Source of the DNA: Xylaria sp. FL1777
Lineage: Eukaryota > Ascomycota > Sordariomycetes > Xylariales > Xylariaceae
Assembly (NCBI GenBank): GCA_022578965.1
Contig: MU400575.1
Span: 62,001-126,000, forward strand
DNA length: 64,000 nucleotides
Direction: 5' to 3'
Shown piece after piece: positions 13,981 to 26,297 of the stretch (within the stretch, counting starts at the first letter, position 1; the number at the start of each line of letters is the position of its first letter). Position numbers and translations under genes: made by a program. The notes beneath the pieces were generated by a model that had not been told where the DNA came from, did not search any database, and saw only the letters and a program-made list of their open reading frames with translations.

Positions 13981-16900
13981 CGCTTAAGTATAATATGGAC
14001 TTCTAAAGTTCTAGATTACGCATAAATGGGTCCTTGTTAGAGATCCATTTTAGATCTAGGATCATATGCCAGTATGTTACGTTGAGCAGATACGCTATGG
14101 GTGCCACCACGAGAGGAATCTCGTCTTTTTCCTGTTTAGTGTTCTTAATGTAGACAACTGGCTACTTTATATTTCCTGTTAAGGGACCAATAACGCTTAA
14201 TAAATTGTCTATAGCCAGGGAACGGGGGCACTAGTTATCCCAGATCGTTAGACAAGCCCAATATGATAACAATGTAACACAATGAGTGAGCTGAACGCGA
14301 ACTCTTTCTCTATCTGGCCAGTCTTCAAACCCCCGTCTCAATAAGCGAGCTTCATTCTGTACACTACAGGCAATCCACGTCGTATGCGACGTCCAGAATA
14401 GGAATCATGACGCCCGTGCACAAAACAACGGTATACCGCTATCGTGATAGGTGTAACGTCTTCTCTCGTCGGTGCTTCACGATATTGGTTCAATTTTGTG
14501 ACCACGATGCTAAAGAGCGGCTGCTATCTACACCGATAACATCCGCCGAAGAGACGCCTAGCGACATGCAAGTCCCAACACACACGTGGAGGGACGGGCG
14601 AGTCTGTTCCGGTCCCTGTGACCTACAGGCTACAGCAGGGCAAAGATCGTAGCACGGCGCCGGTTATCTATCCCTGGTAATATTACTTGGTGGTCACAGG
14701 AAATTCATCCCGAACGCTATAAAATGGCGTATTAATACCCTTGAATAACCGTGGAGAGGTCGTATGGGTGAATACAGTTTTCGTTTGTACCCTTCCACGC
14801 CGCCGCCCTTTACTAGTTAGTGTAGACCGAAATGTCCTACTATGCACTAGCACCGCGGCTCGTCAGAGCCGTTCATCGTAGTCAGATCTCCACCGGCGCT
14901 GCAGGTCATCGCAAGCGAGAGGGAATTAATTTACCTACCCATTGGATATAAGATCTTCTGCATGGATAACGGTGGCTAAACCTATAAGAGGCATCATATC
15001 ATACCAGGCACACTAGTGTACACTAAACTCTCACATTTAGCACCTGGCTAGGGAATTTAGCCAGCGTTCAAGTTATGGTTGAATACTGCGTATGTCTTTC
15101 GCTTATCAATGGCGCTTAAAGCTCATTCATAGTCGAGAATATACAGTCTTCGAGCCGTCACGTGATAATAAGATGTGATGTGCCCAGTTGCCAAGCGTAA
15201 GGAGATGCGAACTTGAACTACTTCGAGATGAAAGTGTGGGCGAGATTTCAACGACAATGATGACTGTGTTTTCCCTATCTAAGCGCTCTTCGGGATTCGG
15301 CCACCACCGCCAAGTTTCATAAGAGACTGCATTATACCAGTCAGCATCGCAAAAGAATCGGATTGGGAATGTAGAATTACTGTAGTGCCTATATGGGATT
15401 ATACTATCCACCAAACATGACGTACATAATGTGGTAGTGTAGACCGTTAGCTTGGCGTAGACGGAATTAGTTGCGAGAATCGGCCAATATAGTCAAGATG
15501 GGTGCTACACAAGACAGGGTAGTTCGCCGGCATCTTGGCTCCTTAGGCTCGCAAATCTCGACTAAAGGGTGGGTCACCGTAAGGGTGAAGGCGAAACAGA
15601 AGATGTGATGAAAAGGAGAGTCTTATGGCTTACCAGGAGGTATACACACATTATTTGATCTTTTCAAGCTCACAGAGGGTCCTCTAGTGTACACTCCACT
15701 AGGCAGAAATAACCTTGATAGTTCCCGGAATAAGAGAACACTGTAAGTGGCACTAATACCAGGAAAAGAATGAGACGCAGGTACTGACTGTACAGGGCAG
15801 CTGGGGCAGCAACGCGGCCAAGGATGAGCCTCATGTGTAATGTGGAATATCGAACGATTTGGACCGGTTCTTGAGACGTTCTAGCCCGCTTAGGTCAAAT
15901 GCTTTCAGCTTATGCATGACCCAACATACACTAGTGTACTAACCGCCAGCATATGTATACTATACGCGCGGGCTATCTATACAGGAGTATAGACGATAGA
16001 GAAGCGCATCCATGTTGTCATGACAAGTTCAACGTGTCCATGTTTATTGGATAACAATTGCCTGACATCAGTATACCATGTATCAGCATTTGTTTATGGA
16101 GCGTTGCTTGTTGGTCGATCACGAGCACGTGATTCACACGTACACATCCGTGTTCCGTTCCAGCCACCAGCCATCAGCCATCCCGTGGCATTCGTTGGTT
16201 CGGCCGATATTACCGTTGCGCATCTGGTGAACTGTTGGCTCACTTGAAGCCCCGCGCGGCCCAACCATGTGGGACGATCGACGAAATCTCCGTAGCCACC
16301 TATAACGGAATAGTCGAGAACCTGATAGAACTTCAGCCACAGGCTCGGTCAAGCTAGCGACTCGGAGTAAGATTATTGGCAAGCTGTCATGCAAGGCATA
16401 TTATTGTATAGAATTGCATACAACCAACAGGTATCCTATATATTAGCCAGTCTAATAACAAACGCGATTTGCTCGATCGGTGTTCCACATCGACATGCTC
16501 TCCTGTACGGTAACTGCGCAAGGACTGTTGAGTTTCTATTGTTTACATACTCTCCAAAGGAAATGAAGAGTTAGACTAACATACCTCGGTCTCTGTGAGC
16601 CAACATAGGAAGCGCCCAGATAGTGCAGAATACAGTAGGTAAACAATGTTTGTAGTTTGATCGATAACTATTCTGTCAGTTTGGCACGATAGCACATGCA
16701 TCAATCCAGGCGACCTAAATAATGGTAAAAAGTTGTTCCTTAAGCGAACAAACAAACGCATATAGGCGCAAGGTCCAATGAGGTTTGGAGATGCCGTTAT
16801 AAAAGCAAACGCTGGGAAATGAAGGAATTTGGGCAAAATCCAGTGTCGCCAAGAGTCCAATTACGTCGCGTGAGTCTTTTCATGTCGCACAGAGAAGGCT

Positions 16901-19900
16901 ACCCTGCAAGAGAACGACCAGGGGATTGTATAGATTACTTACCTGAGAATGAGATCAGATGGGCGTCTGATGGCAGTTACTGCGTAGTGTGGTTTGAGCA
17001 GATTTACCCCTGCTTGAGAGCCAGTTCACCTTCTTTACAAGTGTCCATTTGATGTATCCTGCAGTACTCAGCGGCAGTTGGCCACAATGTTAGGGGACTT
17101 GGGAGACGAGGACAATCGTGCAAGTCAACCCACTAAGTACAAGCCGCGTAACCGTCACAGGAATGTAAAAGAAAGATTGGTTTTCCAGGCTACACTAAGA
17201 AGATGGCTGAAAGCTTAAGAGATGATCCTGGGACGATAATCTGCTCTAAAACATGGTGTCGTGTACCTAATGTAGGTACTAGTAGGTAATCGTCTACCAG
17301 GTTATCGATCCTTTTCCTCGATGACTGCATCATTGGGTCGGGATGGTGGCTGACGGGATGCAACATGGTTAGTACACTCCAGTATTAGTATGATTATTAG
17401 CTCACATTTGCTTACAACGGCGCTCCAAGCCAACAGCCAGGTGGAGTTCAGCCGTAGCGCTAGGCTAGTCGTGATACCCAGTGAAGTGTGCTGGTCTACA
17501 GCGCGCTGCGTAGGTCTTGCGATAGGGCAAGGATTGCCGGCCAATGGCCCATGTGCTTGCTGTAATGTACTGCGCGTATCTCTCGTCTTTTCTCCAAATG
17601 GGTGGTGTTCAAAATGCGACTACATGTATGTATGTAGTAGGCACAATCATGATTCGTCCGTGCCGTCCGGTCTGACGATGATGCAGCGGCGCTTCCAATC
17701 ATTCTCGACGGGGTTCGTCCTTATTCTCTGCTGTCTGAATGTAACTCGAAGTTCGTACCGCACATGCTGCGTATGTAGTAGTCGTGATGTCGGGACCCTC
17801 TCTCAACAATGATGTGTGCATGCTCAGTCGACCAGCCGACCAGCCCGTGTACGAAAGCGGACAGAGGTGCAGACAGACGAGAGACCAGCAGCGGAATAAT
17901 TCTCGTCCCACACGCGGAAAAGTCTTTCGATTTGGCAAGGCTCTATCTCTCTCTCGATGCTAAAGTACTGCAGCACCGTCGAGCTAGGTTAGGGTAATCT
18001 GTGCGAGGACTGCTGGCGGTGTTTCGAGTTTCACTTAGACAGGGCAGAAGCCAGGGTGTGCAAGTGGGATGACAGAACTGGACGAATGTCATGTTGGCGT
18101 CGTTTCAGAATTGGCTGAATCGGGCAAGTAGTGTAGACCATGGCTGAGGACGCTAGGACCACTAGCCCATTACATATGCGCATAGTATAGGTAGTGTACA
18201 GTAGTACATGGTGCAGTAGGTAGTACACAGTATACTCGGTAGGTACTGGACCTAAGGTAGGATAGGTAGCGTACACTGCCAGAGCACACCACACGTGTAC
18301 ACTACGCAGTACAATATAGTAGCCTACCTACCTCCTACCTAGTAGTACACTTATCTATACTGCATGTACAACTGCAGTATACACCACTGACATGGTCATG
18401 TTCAGAAGCGACGCTTGCAGGGGTCGAGAGTGCCAAGTACACAGATGGTGCACAGATGAGGGTGTACCGGTATGCTGTTGCTCTGTCTCAGCCAATGGTG
18501 GCTCGCTCTGGGCTAGTATTTACATACGCAGTACATAGTATAGTGGTACAGTTACTGGATAATCTTGTCAGTGACCGATCTCGCAAGATGGTTGAAGGGA
18601 TAGACTCCTGTTCAAAAACTAGAAATGATACTTGAGTGTAGTGCTACAGACTTGTCCAAGGTACAGGTATCGAAAACCAGGTGAGACTGCCTGCTTACAA
18701 TAGATGATATGTGCAGGTCACGAGCCCCGTGTGGCTTACCACTCTACCTTGAGTACCGAGGTTCTCGAAGTGGGGCAACCAGGCTAGCGTACCCGATGAA
18801 CTTGTACGTAGTGTGTACTGTAGCGTGTACTGTAGCGTGGTGTAGAGACAGTGTAAACTTTACGAAGACACATGCAGTGACATACGACCTACTGCGTGGT
18901 GGTAGTAGAGTAGATAGTGCACCGTTTATCTCTGGCAGTTTTCATTGTCTTCTCGTGACCCGGCCGAGTTACGGTACTTGAACCCGCACTTATCCCATCG
19001 CCTCTATTAGGTATGTAGTAACACAGAGCTTATGCTCTTCTGTTCTGCCGCTGCTGACAGTGGGTTAAGCGTTCACGGGATTATTCTGCATTGTAGCACA
19101 CCAGCTAGCCCTCCTTTCGGTGCCCTTTTTGGTCTTTTGTTTTACTATTCTACCTACTTAAGTACCTAGTTAGCATTGGTTCGTGATTACATATATGTAG
19201 CTGGGAGTTGCTAGGTCGCCACCCATTGCGTCATTAGGTATGCATACTCCTCCCCCCAGTTTGCTTAGGTGAGCGTATAAAACTTGGATAGATATCATCG
19301 ACCGCTGCATTCTGCGTCGTATTCAGCTCATCATATACACCACAGAACATGCAACATAGGGATCCAGCCCCTCTCTCAAGCGACACGAGGGGCAGGCGAG
19401 GAGAATGCCTGCATCGGTCTAGGCATAGTCTAGGGTATAGATACATACCTACATACTGCGTAGTATATCTCTACGATTAGGCAGAGACTATATTCTCCCC
19501 TTCATCGTCAACTAGGTAGCGCCCACATTTAGCATTGCGCCCGACCCGTTGCGTACACGAACGAGCACGATGAGCGGCTTATCCATTCCTTTTCGGATTA
19601 CGGTGTAACACTCTTCAGCTACTTACTTCTACTGCAGTCGATATGAAAATGTCTGTATCGCCGAGCGATCTGCAGCGTCATGTCCCCAATATACAGTAAA
19701 TGCTAGCCAAGCTCGCTCATCCTTTCAGATTCTACCATGTACGCCGTACCACCCGGCCCGGCTGCCTAGATCGAGGTCGTTAGATACAAGTGGAAATGGC
19801 CTGTCTCCAGTAGGTGTTCTCGCAGTATAATCGAGACAGAGCTCGCTTTCACTATCTTCTGCTCGTTCCATTACCTAAGTCGTGTTATAGTAGATACGTG

Positions 19901-22800
19901 ACTAGGTTCTAGATATGAGTCAACCATTATGTTTTGCTGTTAGTGAATAGTACAAATCCGAATAATGTATCGTTACCGGAGACAAGTACTATATTGCGTG
20001 TGATATTCATGCAGCCTCCACGAGCGTCGAGGTATCAATATCAGACATCCCTGGACTGAAAATGTTTTTCTCTTCCTATTACATCTTCAATGGGAGATAG
20101 TGTACCACCTTAAGATGCCGGAGCCTTCATATCTATACCTCGTAAGAAAAGTCAATAATAAACTAGAATAGAAGTATCCAAAACACAGAAGCATCCGGTA
20201 TGGGGCCCTGCTGCATCGATAACTGGAGTTGGCATAGCTTTATTATGGTACAACCAAACAAACTACTCTAACGTCCGGAAAGGATGCCACCCAGTCTGGA
20301 GAAGCTGGATGGCCAAGGTCGTATTCAATGATCAACCCAGCAATCCTCACTCTTGGATCTCTAAATGTTCTTACGCAGTAGTGTAGGAGAGGTAGTTTCA
20401 CAATGGTTACGTTTATCGGGCAAAAAGAGAATAAATGCTTTTTGGGTCTAAGCACTAAAGATACCACTACTGAAAATGGGGTTAAGAAGAGTCGATAAGT
20501 CCTATTATTAGCAACTTTACCTTGCTAATTATCACGACTGAACTGTTTATGAAGAACGGGCAAGGCACGACGCCCCGGTAATGCTTTCAGCCGGCAATAT
20601 GCAGCTAACCTATTCAAGGCCACATTGTGCTATTACTTGTCATGTCCGTGTGTGGCATCTCCCCGGAAGCCGAGAACCATACTACGAAGTGTGGCATACC
20701 TAAACAAGTATTCTTGATTCGGCCCCGCAGACGTATACGAAGGTACGTAGTAGGTAGGTATATGAGGAGGTCGAAAAAATGCCAACAAGGTGCGACAAAC
20801 AGGCAGCACTTACGCAGTAACTAGTATGTAGGTATATTAATGTGGTGGTGATATGCATTCCTGCCGTGGTCCTTCATTCGAAACACCAATTTTAACAATC
20901 CCAGCTTTCCCACATGGTTGTTGGCCTGGGGTGGATAGTCGAAACGACTGAACAAGACGGGGGGCCGACTTGCCTAATCCGGACCCGATCCGAGTCACAC
21001 ACACTTTTTACATGTACACAAGACGCACCCTTACTTCGATTACGAGTCCTATGTGAGGATGGTCTAACGCAGAACCAGCAACGCGGTGGAGGCGAGCAAG
21101 CCTGATAATCACGGAGCCCTCATCTCATCATACTACGCACTAAAAAGATACCCAAGTCCCCGTCATCAACCATCGGTCCCGAATTTCCTCGAACCAAGAA
21201 ACCAGCGTCCACGCAACGAGCCAACGCCACTGAACAAGTCGCCACGATGGTGATAGGCTTGGTATCGCTGCCTGCAATACTACGCCTATCCAGCCACTCG
21301 TTCCATCGAACAGTGCGTCCAACAACAGCAACAACAACGACAACGACGCTCATGCCCGTGGTAATTTGGCACTCATGTTTCATTTCCCTCGATACCTGTC
21401 GACTGCTCTCGCTCGACGTGTCATAATGGTGCACTGCAGCAGCATACTACGTACATAGATAAGCACATAGTAGTTAGTATACAGTGAGAGGAAGACAGCC
21501 ACTAATGAAACCCACCTCTATGCGTACGGTATAACGTACATGCCGCCTTGTATACATAGGGCAGATCTCATACTTAAGTAGATCAGATCTCATGGAGCAG
21601 GAAGATATTCAACTCAGCGACCAATAACACTCCCAACTGTCCTAAAGCCACAGCTCATTCGTCATCATGCCAGATACATGTTTATGGAATGCTCTATGCG
21701 TAAGTAAGGATCCACCTTATCCAACTACGCCGGCGCCCTCCGCTCCTAACAGCTGGCGGGGCGAAATTCAACGGTCACCGAGTGTCGTAAATCGAGACGG
21801 TGGCCTGGCATCAGTGTACGCTACCTTTCTTTTTGTTCGTACATACTACGTACGCGGTATAAGAGCAGTAAGATAGCTCGTATCTGTACCATACTTGTGT
21901 GCAATCTAGTGCTTTCACCTCTCTTGGCATCTATACTACATAAAGGATATCATCGTCTAAATGCCCTCGGAACAAGGGAAACACCTATCTATACCAACCT
22001 TGGTAGCTATTTCGTGTACCATCAACAGTACATATGTATATCCAGCCACCCTACTTAACTAGCATGCATGTGTACATATATGTAGTCTACACGTTATGCA
22101 TGCACTACAGCAGCGGAAGTTTCGGCACAGTATGGCCATACTGTAGAGACATCGTGACCTATGGGCGAAGTACCTACCAGGTTACGGTATTATCTCCATG
22201 ACTCAGCCACCTCGCCCGCATCACCGCCTCTCCAAGTCCTTGTGTGAGCACTTTCGTTCTACATGTTTTACAGACCTACCTACTCCAGAACTCGTGCGAT
22301 TCCTAGCTCTTGTCATTTCCCCAACTAACGACATGCATGGGGCATTGCCCTCCTGTCTCATCGTGTTTGCCAACAAATAGCCGGGCTCCAAGGTCAGCAA
22401 CTGACTAGTACAACGATAAATGATCCTGTGTGATCCTGTGCCATTTGGACATCAACAACAAATATCAAATGCTCCTTGCTCACTAGTGCCAAAGCTTATA
22501 CCGGTAGACTACAGTAGGGGAATGGAGGAGGAAAACGTGGGAGTTCTTCTTATTCCTTTGCATTATAGTTTACAAGCTTCCGTCCCAGGTCTTCAAGTTA
22601 CAGTTCAGGTTCTTATCATGTCGTCTCTGTCCGGGCATTCCAGCGTACATCTCACTACGGTTCAGGTTTTCTTCAAATGCCTACATACTGCGTAGTCTGC
22701 TTATATCTAGTGGCTCCTCTTTCATCCACATGGGACTCCGCTTCGACTTGTTTGGCTTAATCCGAACAAGCTTATAAGAGCTGCCCACCTGGTTACAGCT
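13981..22800. other. Gene desert, part 1
   Basis: Nearly 9 kb without a gene I can support. ORFs are all short (under about 140 codons), overlap on both strands and show no domain or signal peptide pattern. Base composition is mixed and not the extreme AT richness of heavily RIP-mutated repeats. The region is enriched in the words TACTRCGTA, GTAGTGTAC and TAGGTA. I see no transposase, reverse transcriptase, long terminal repeats or tRNA. It could be anciently decayed mobile DNA or a long regulatory region. Confidence 0.55.
15013..15939. repeat. Three copies of CTAGTGTAC
   Basis: CTAGTGTAC occurs at 15013, 15684 and 15931. The first two are followed by ACT and so contain the palindrome AGTGTACACT. 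A shorter GTGTACAC relative lies near 18295. The word is short, so this is only suggestive. Confidence 0.4.
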
Positions 22801-23187
22801 ACATACCTAGTACAGTAGCAGCTACACTAACAAGGAGCCGCTTCGGTAATACTGCCACACCCCCTTCGTTCCGACCCCCCGCTCGCTAGCTGATTCGCCC
22901 GCTTCTCTCGCAACGCACCAGCACCAGTCCTTCAATGTTTTCGCTCTCGACGTCGAGGGATCGGCCCTGCACCCATCGCCGCCAGGTCAGCTCTCGCGTC
23001 TTTTAGCTTGCAATGTAGCCAGCGAAAACGGGTAGCTGGGTAGCCTCTGGAGAGGGCCCCACGGAGCCCAGAAGAATGATACTAAGACTGACCTCAGACA
23101 CGGCCATCCCACAGTCGGGCCACGCACCCTGGCCGTGTCCCGTCGACCCCGGACCCCTGGCCTCCCTGGCCACCCTGGACAAGGACA

Positions 23188-23208
23188 AAAACAACAACAG
23201 CAACAACA
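23188..23208. repeat. AAC-type microsatellite
   Basis: Imperfect AAC/CAG triplet run on the plus strand inside the GC-rich upstream region. Confidence 0.75.
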
Positions 23209-24204
23209 AGGGAGGCGGCCAGGGATGCTGTTAGATCAACTTCACTTACACGGCACTAGTCCTCGACAGGTTAACCACTTCCAGCCTTGTCGGTGCAGGG
23301 GTGGCAGAAGAAGAGAAGACATCCCCTCCTCCATCTCCACTGCTGCAGCGTGCTGTAGTGTCCTGCCTCCTGCTGCACACTACCGGTACCTACCTGGTCC
23401 CCTCTTCCGGCACGGCTTGCCTCAAAACATGGTGGTGCTCTGGTGTGGTGCTCTGGTGGTGTGGGCGATGTAAGAGTAGCTAGGCACTGTCAAGCCACAA
23501 CTCGTGGCCCTCGTCTCTCGTCTCTCGTCTCGTCTGTCGTCCCCGGACATATTGCCGTACAGTACGACAGTCGAGTGTGTGCACTATAGTCTAGCCTACA
23601 CGTCACGTATTGACTGGCCCATTTCCGCCCGCGTCCTCTTGTATTTTTTTTCTCTCACGGCTGGACTCGCCTCCGTCACATCTATCTTGCTTGCTCCCAA
23701 CACCGCCTGGCCTCACTGACTCGGTGGTTTGACTGACTCTCCTCGACTGGCGTGGCAGAGCCCGACCAGGTATTCCGTTCGGCACCCATCTTAGACAGAC
23801 GTCCTGCATGTCTCACCGCGCCCCTCGCCCATTTCCCTCTTCGTTGTTTGACTGATCTGATCGTCAATTTGGTCGCTGCGGCTCTGGTCCCAGCTCGTCC
23901 GTCGGCTGCACCGCTTCCAATCAAAAAGCTAGCTATCGACGACTCCACATCTCCATTCGAGAACGTTTTTTTCCCCTACCTACTTTCCATTTTGGGCATT
24001 GCCTAAATCGGCTGCAAGTGACAGGATCTACATCCAGCAGAGGTCCATTTGCCGTGCCGCTCTCTTCCCAGATCTACCAAATACATTACAGTCAGTCCGT
24101 AGTAAGTACTGTATTACCTATTTGCCCTTCCCGGAAAGCAGGATTGCCTGTCTATCTCCTGCCGTCTGCTACATAGTGCTACCGTACTACCGTAGGAAGC
24201 AACC

Positions 24205-24270
24205 TACACGTCCGCCTGCCTGTCTATCTATGCATCTGTCTATCTGCCTGCGTACATACGTACATACCTA
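24205..24270. repeat. Tetranucleotide-type CTGT/CTAT/ACGT simple-sequence tract
   Basis: Degenerate tandem units of CTGC, CTGT and CTAT lead into GTACATAC units. No longer element is visible around it. Confidence 0.7.
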
Positions 24271-24703
24271 ATCACTTCAGCGCCCCCCTCTCCCACGTAC
24301 GTACATAGTATTACATATCCTGGAAGGGAGGGTTCTCGACCGGTGCCGCGCCAGTCCCTACCCACCTTGCAACGCCCAGATACCACCCCAACGATCCCCA
24401 TCGCCGGCATCGTCCATCAGCTAACGCTTCCCTGAAATTAGTTAAGTTGTGCCCATGCGTGTGGCACCGATCTCCAGATGAGGCTGGTCTTAGTGACCCA
24501 ACTATATCATAAGCCCCGACTGCTTTCTTCCCACCACTAAGCTGGCCGTCCTCTCCAGCTTTCTTATGCAAAGGTTATTATTACTGCTACTCCCCGAATT
24601 CTCACCTCGTCGTTTCCTTTCTCGTCTCTCGTTAAGGAAGGCCAGAATGTCGTCTTATCAAACGTCTTAGCTAGCTGTCGCTCCTTTTTTTTTTCCCTTC
24701 GAG

Positions 24704-26297
24704 ATGATGCTCACTATGAACCAGCCCATTCCTTACGGCTACCGGCCAGTCCATGACTTACCGACACCACCTCGATCCTCGCCCCCCGTGACCATATTGG
24801 ACATTTCGCAAAAGGCACTTCAGCAACAGCATCAGCTGCAGCTCCAGCAGCAGCAGCACCAAAGCCCGCCCACTAAGCCCATGTCGGGACCTCACCGTGG
24901 CCTGCCACTGCCGGCGGCCATGACATTAGCTCAACCTCCTCCACCACATGGACCCCCTCACCCACCAGCTCCTAGTTCAGTAATGCAGGCTCAGGCGCCG
25001 CCAGCTCCGTCTCCGCATAGTCAAAGTCTGGGCCCGTTACCTCCTCCGCCCCAATGGCAAGGCTCCGAGGATTCAATGAGGAACTGGTTACTGGCCAAAG
25101 CTGAAGAAGAAAGGAGAAAGCAGGAAGAGGAAAAGACACGCCAGGAGTCTCTGCGCTTGGAGCAGAGAAGAATTGAGCACGATATCCTTCGTACATCGCT
25201 TGATCGTGGCATTCCGCCTCCGATGGTACCCATAGTTTTCGCAGGCATGAGTGGTGGCCATTTATCTCAGGCTACATTAGAATGGGTCCAGCAGCTTCTG
25301 CCGTCGTCACAGCAACTACACCATGCCCAGATCTTACCAGCTCAAGGGCCGATGTCCCCCGAGCATAGAAGGGATTCTCAACAGTACGGGTACGCAGGGT
25401 CTGCCGGTGTTCCACCGACGCCTGGATCTGGGGCTGGGACACAAGCAGGTTTTGTTCCTTATCAAGGTCCGGGCTCCCCGACGAGGGCTCGAGCACACAC
25501 GATCGGTGGCCGCCCGTTAGGAAGCTTAGCGAGCTCTGCACTGCCACGGTTAAGTACAGGCGACGGCGTTAGTGGACCACCGCATGCATCGCACACCGCT
25601 CCGCAGCAGCAGCAGCAACAACAACAAGGCGGTGCAGCCCAACAAGAACCGCAGCCCCAGTCGCTTTTCTTCCACCACTGGCAGCCTCCGACGTCAAGCG
25701 CCGGGTCCGGCCAGCAAACAGCGTCCTCCGGTTCGTCTAAGTCTAAAAACAGCAAATAAGAGACTCATCTAGCTAATGCTGCTCTTGGTAAACTCAGCAG
25801 ATTCCCCCAAGAAACGAAAGGCAACCGGGCCACAGCATGCCATTCCCCCACCGAGCCAACGGCGGTCGAGATCTCCTACATTTGGACAGCAAGTCAGCAC
25901 ATCTGTACTGTCGAATCCACCGCCTGGCCGCCGACGGGGTCATTCACGTCAGAGAAGCGACATTTCGGCATACCGGTCAACGGGCCGTAGTCGGGGGGAG
26001 CCATTTGGTCAACATGGAGGTTTTTCCCCCGGCGTTGGAAATCCGGTTGTGGGCACAACCAGAGAAACTACTTTTGCCGAGCCGTACCAGCAACCACGAA
26101 GCAGCCATTCGGTTTCATCCATGTTATCAGATCAACCATCTACTCGATATTCTTCAGATATAAGACCTTCAGAACAACCGTTAGAGAGCGATCAAGGCCC
26201 GCGGGCAGCTTCAGAGGAAAGAGGGCGTGGGGCTCAGCCTCCTCCACCGCCACCACCTCCGCCACCTTCAGCTCCTCATGAGCGTAGCAATGATTAA
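24704..26297 (+). CDS. Proline/glutamine-rich conserved fungal protein of unknown function
   Basis: I do not recognise a named family, although the opening (MNQPIPYGYRP) and layout resemble conserved Pezizomycotina hypothetical proteins. Two exons are proposed, 24704-25730 and 25798-26297 (67-nt intron, GTTCGT donor, CTAAT branch-like sequence, CAG acceptor), giving 508 aa. Visible features: Pro- and Gln-rich low complexity over the first third; one charged, probably coiled-coil segment (AEEERRKQEEEKTRQESLRL) near residues 146-165; a conserved-looking block around PPPMVPIVFAGMSGG; a poly-Gln run; a basic cluster PKKRK soon after the splice that could be a nuclear localisation signal; a Ser/Arg-rich stretch (RGHSRQRSDISAYRS); and a poly-Pro run before the stop. 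A nuclear or scaffold role is inference only. Without the intron the first exon would end at 25759. The second Met (24716) could be the true start. Confidence 0.75.

Larger units (their letters stand above)
22801..24703. other. Pyrimidine-rich region upstream of the P/Q-rich gene
   Basis: There is no ORF worth calling. The strand is rich in C and CT tracts, with an AAC-type microsatellite at 23188-23208, tetranucleotide-type CTGT/CTAT runs at 24205-24270 and a poly-T/CT tract at 24685-24697 immediately before the start codon at 24704. This composition is typical of long fungal promoters and 5' leaders, so most of it probably serves the gene at 24704. Confidence 0.5.

Noticed and set aside
17390..17812. 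140-codon plus-strand ORF
   Set aside because: Cys-rich by chance composition, no signal peptide or domain, and overlapped by other ORFs on both strands.
25776..26297. A separate gene starting at 25776
   Set aside because: A phase-correct 67-nt intron (25731-25797) joins it to the preceding ORF, giving a coherent SSADSPKKRK junction.
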